NCBI GenBank assembly: GCA_964036295.1
Contig: OZ038465.1
Coordinates: 17,320,167-17,384,166 of the forward strand
Source: Plumapathes pennacea
Lineage: Eukaryota; Cnidaria; Anthozoa; Antipatharia; Myriopathidae
Length of the DNA: 64,000 bases
Direction of reading: 5' to 3'
Shown here: piece after piece, positions 63,810-64,000 of the stretch
Position numbering within the stretch: position 1 is the first letter of the stretch
How the letters are laid out: every line of letters begins with the position of its first letter
The notes under the pieces: model-generated
What the model was told of the DNA's origin: nothing
Seen by the model: only the letters and a program-made list of their open reading frames with translations
The model's database searches: none
Program-made: the position numbers and the translations under genes

Positions 63810-64000
63810 TGTTTTATGCAAGCTCGGATCATAAAAGTAACGCTCCGATCGCATTTATAAACTCATTAAAAGCCTCTCCAGACTGGCCAGGTTTTCTGGC
63901 CAAAGGCGCTCAGGCCCCCGTTGTTCAGAGAGTAGATAGCGGACTTATCCGGTGAATAGCGCTATCCTTTTTTTAACAACCGGGCCCGGGCCCGGGCCGC

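Overview
The window is eukaryotic, AT-rich and repeat-dense, with many short phase-consistent exons. Receptor guanylate cyclase, Ig-receptor and CR1-like LINE content together with many small fold-back elements suggests an anthozoan cnidarian, most likely a stony coral. That assignment is inference from content, not a database match. No rRNA, tRNA, CRISPR or prokaryotic features are visible.

The best gene is a minus-strand receptor guanylate cyclase. Sixteen coding exons at 62220 to 53144 run from a transmembrane segment through a kinase-homology domain, a dimerisation helix and the cyclase catalytic domain to a 92-residue tail. All exon phases agree except at 54423-54592, where an exon is 8 nt short and shifts the frame inside the catalytic domain. 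The extracellular exons are not seen and would lie beyond the right edge.

A second minus-strand gene, about 38.65 to 19.36 kb, looks like a single-pass Ig receptor. It has a possible promoter and 5' exon at 38.6 kb, small exon-like modules (38.2-37.4 kb), three tandem copies of an exon cassette (36.4-34.4, 31.1-28.6 and 27.0-24.5 kb), four Ig exons and a transmembrane exon. One cassette and two Ig exons are broken. The two intact cassettes have phases that do not allow them to be joined to each other. No cytoplasmic exons were recognised.

A directly repeated segment flanks the Ig gene: copy A at 6.6-15.6 kb and copy B at 43.2-51.9 kb. It falls into two blocks of clearly different divergence. 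Each copy carries a tentative small membrane-protein gene (minus strand) with a cell-cycle-type promoter, a hAT-like MITE, a fold-back element and tandem hairpins. An inverted repeat of at least 1.3 kb (41.9-43.2 and 62.6-64.0 kb) carries heptanucleotide arrays in inverted orientation.

The rest is mobile or repetitive DNA: a 5'-truncated LINE, many MITEs and fold-backs (several inside introns, one supplying the cyclase stop codon), a 170-bp satellite, GTT-rich arrays and minisatellites. The left 5.7 kb holds no recognised gene.
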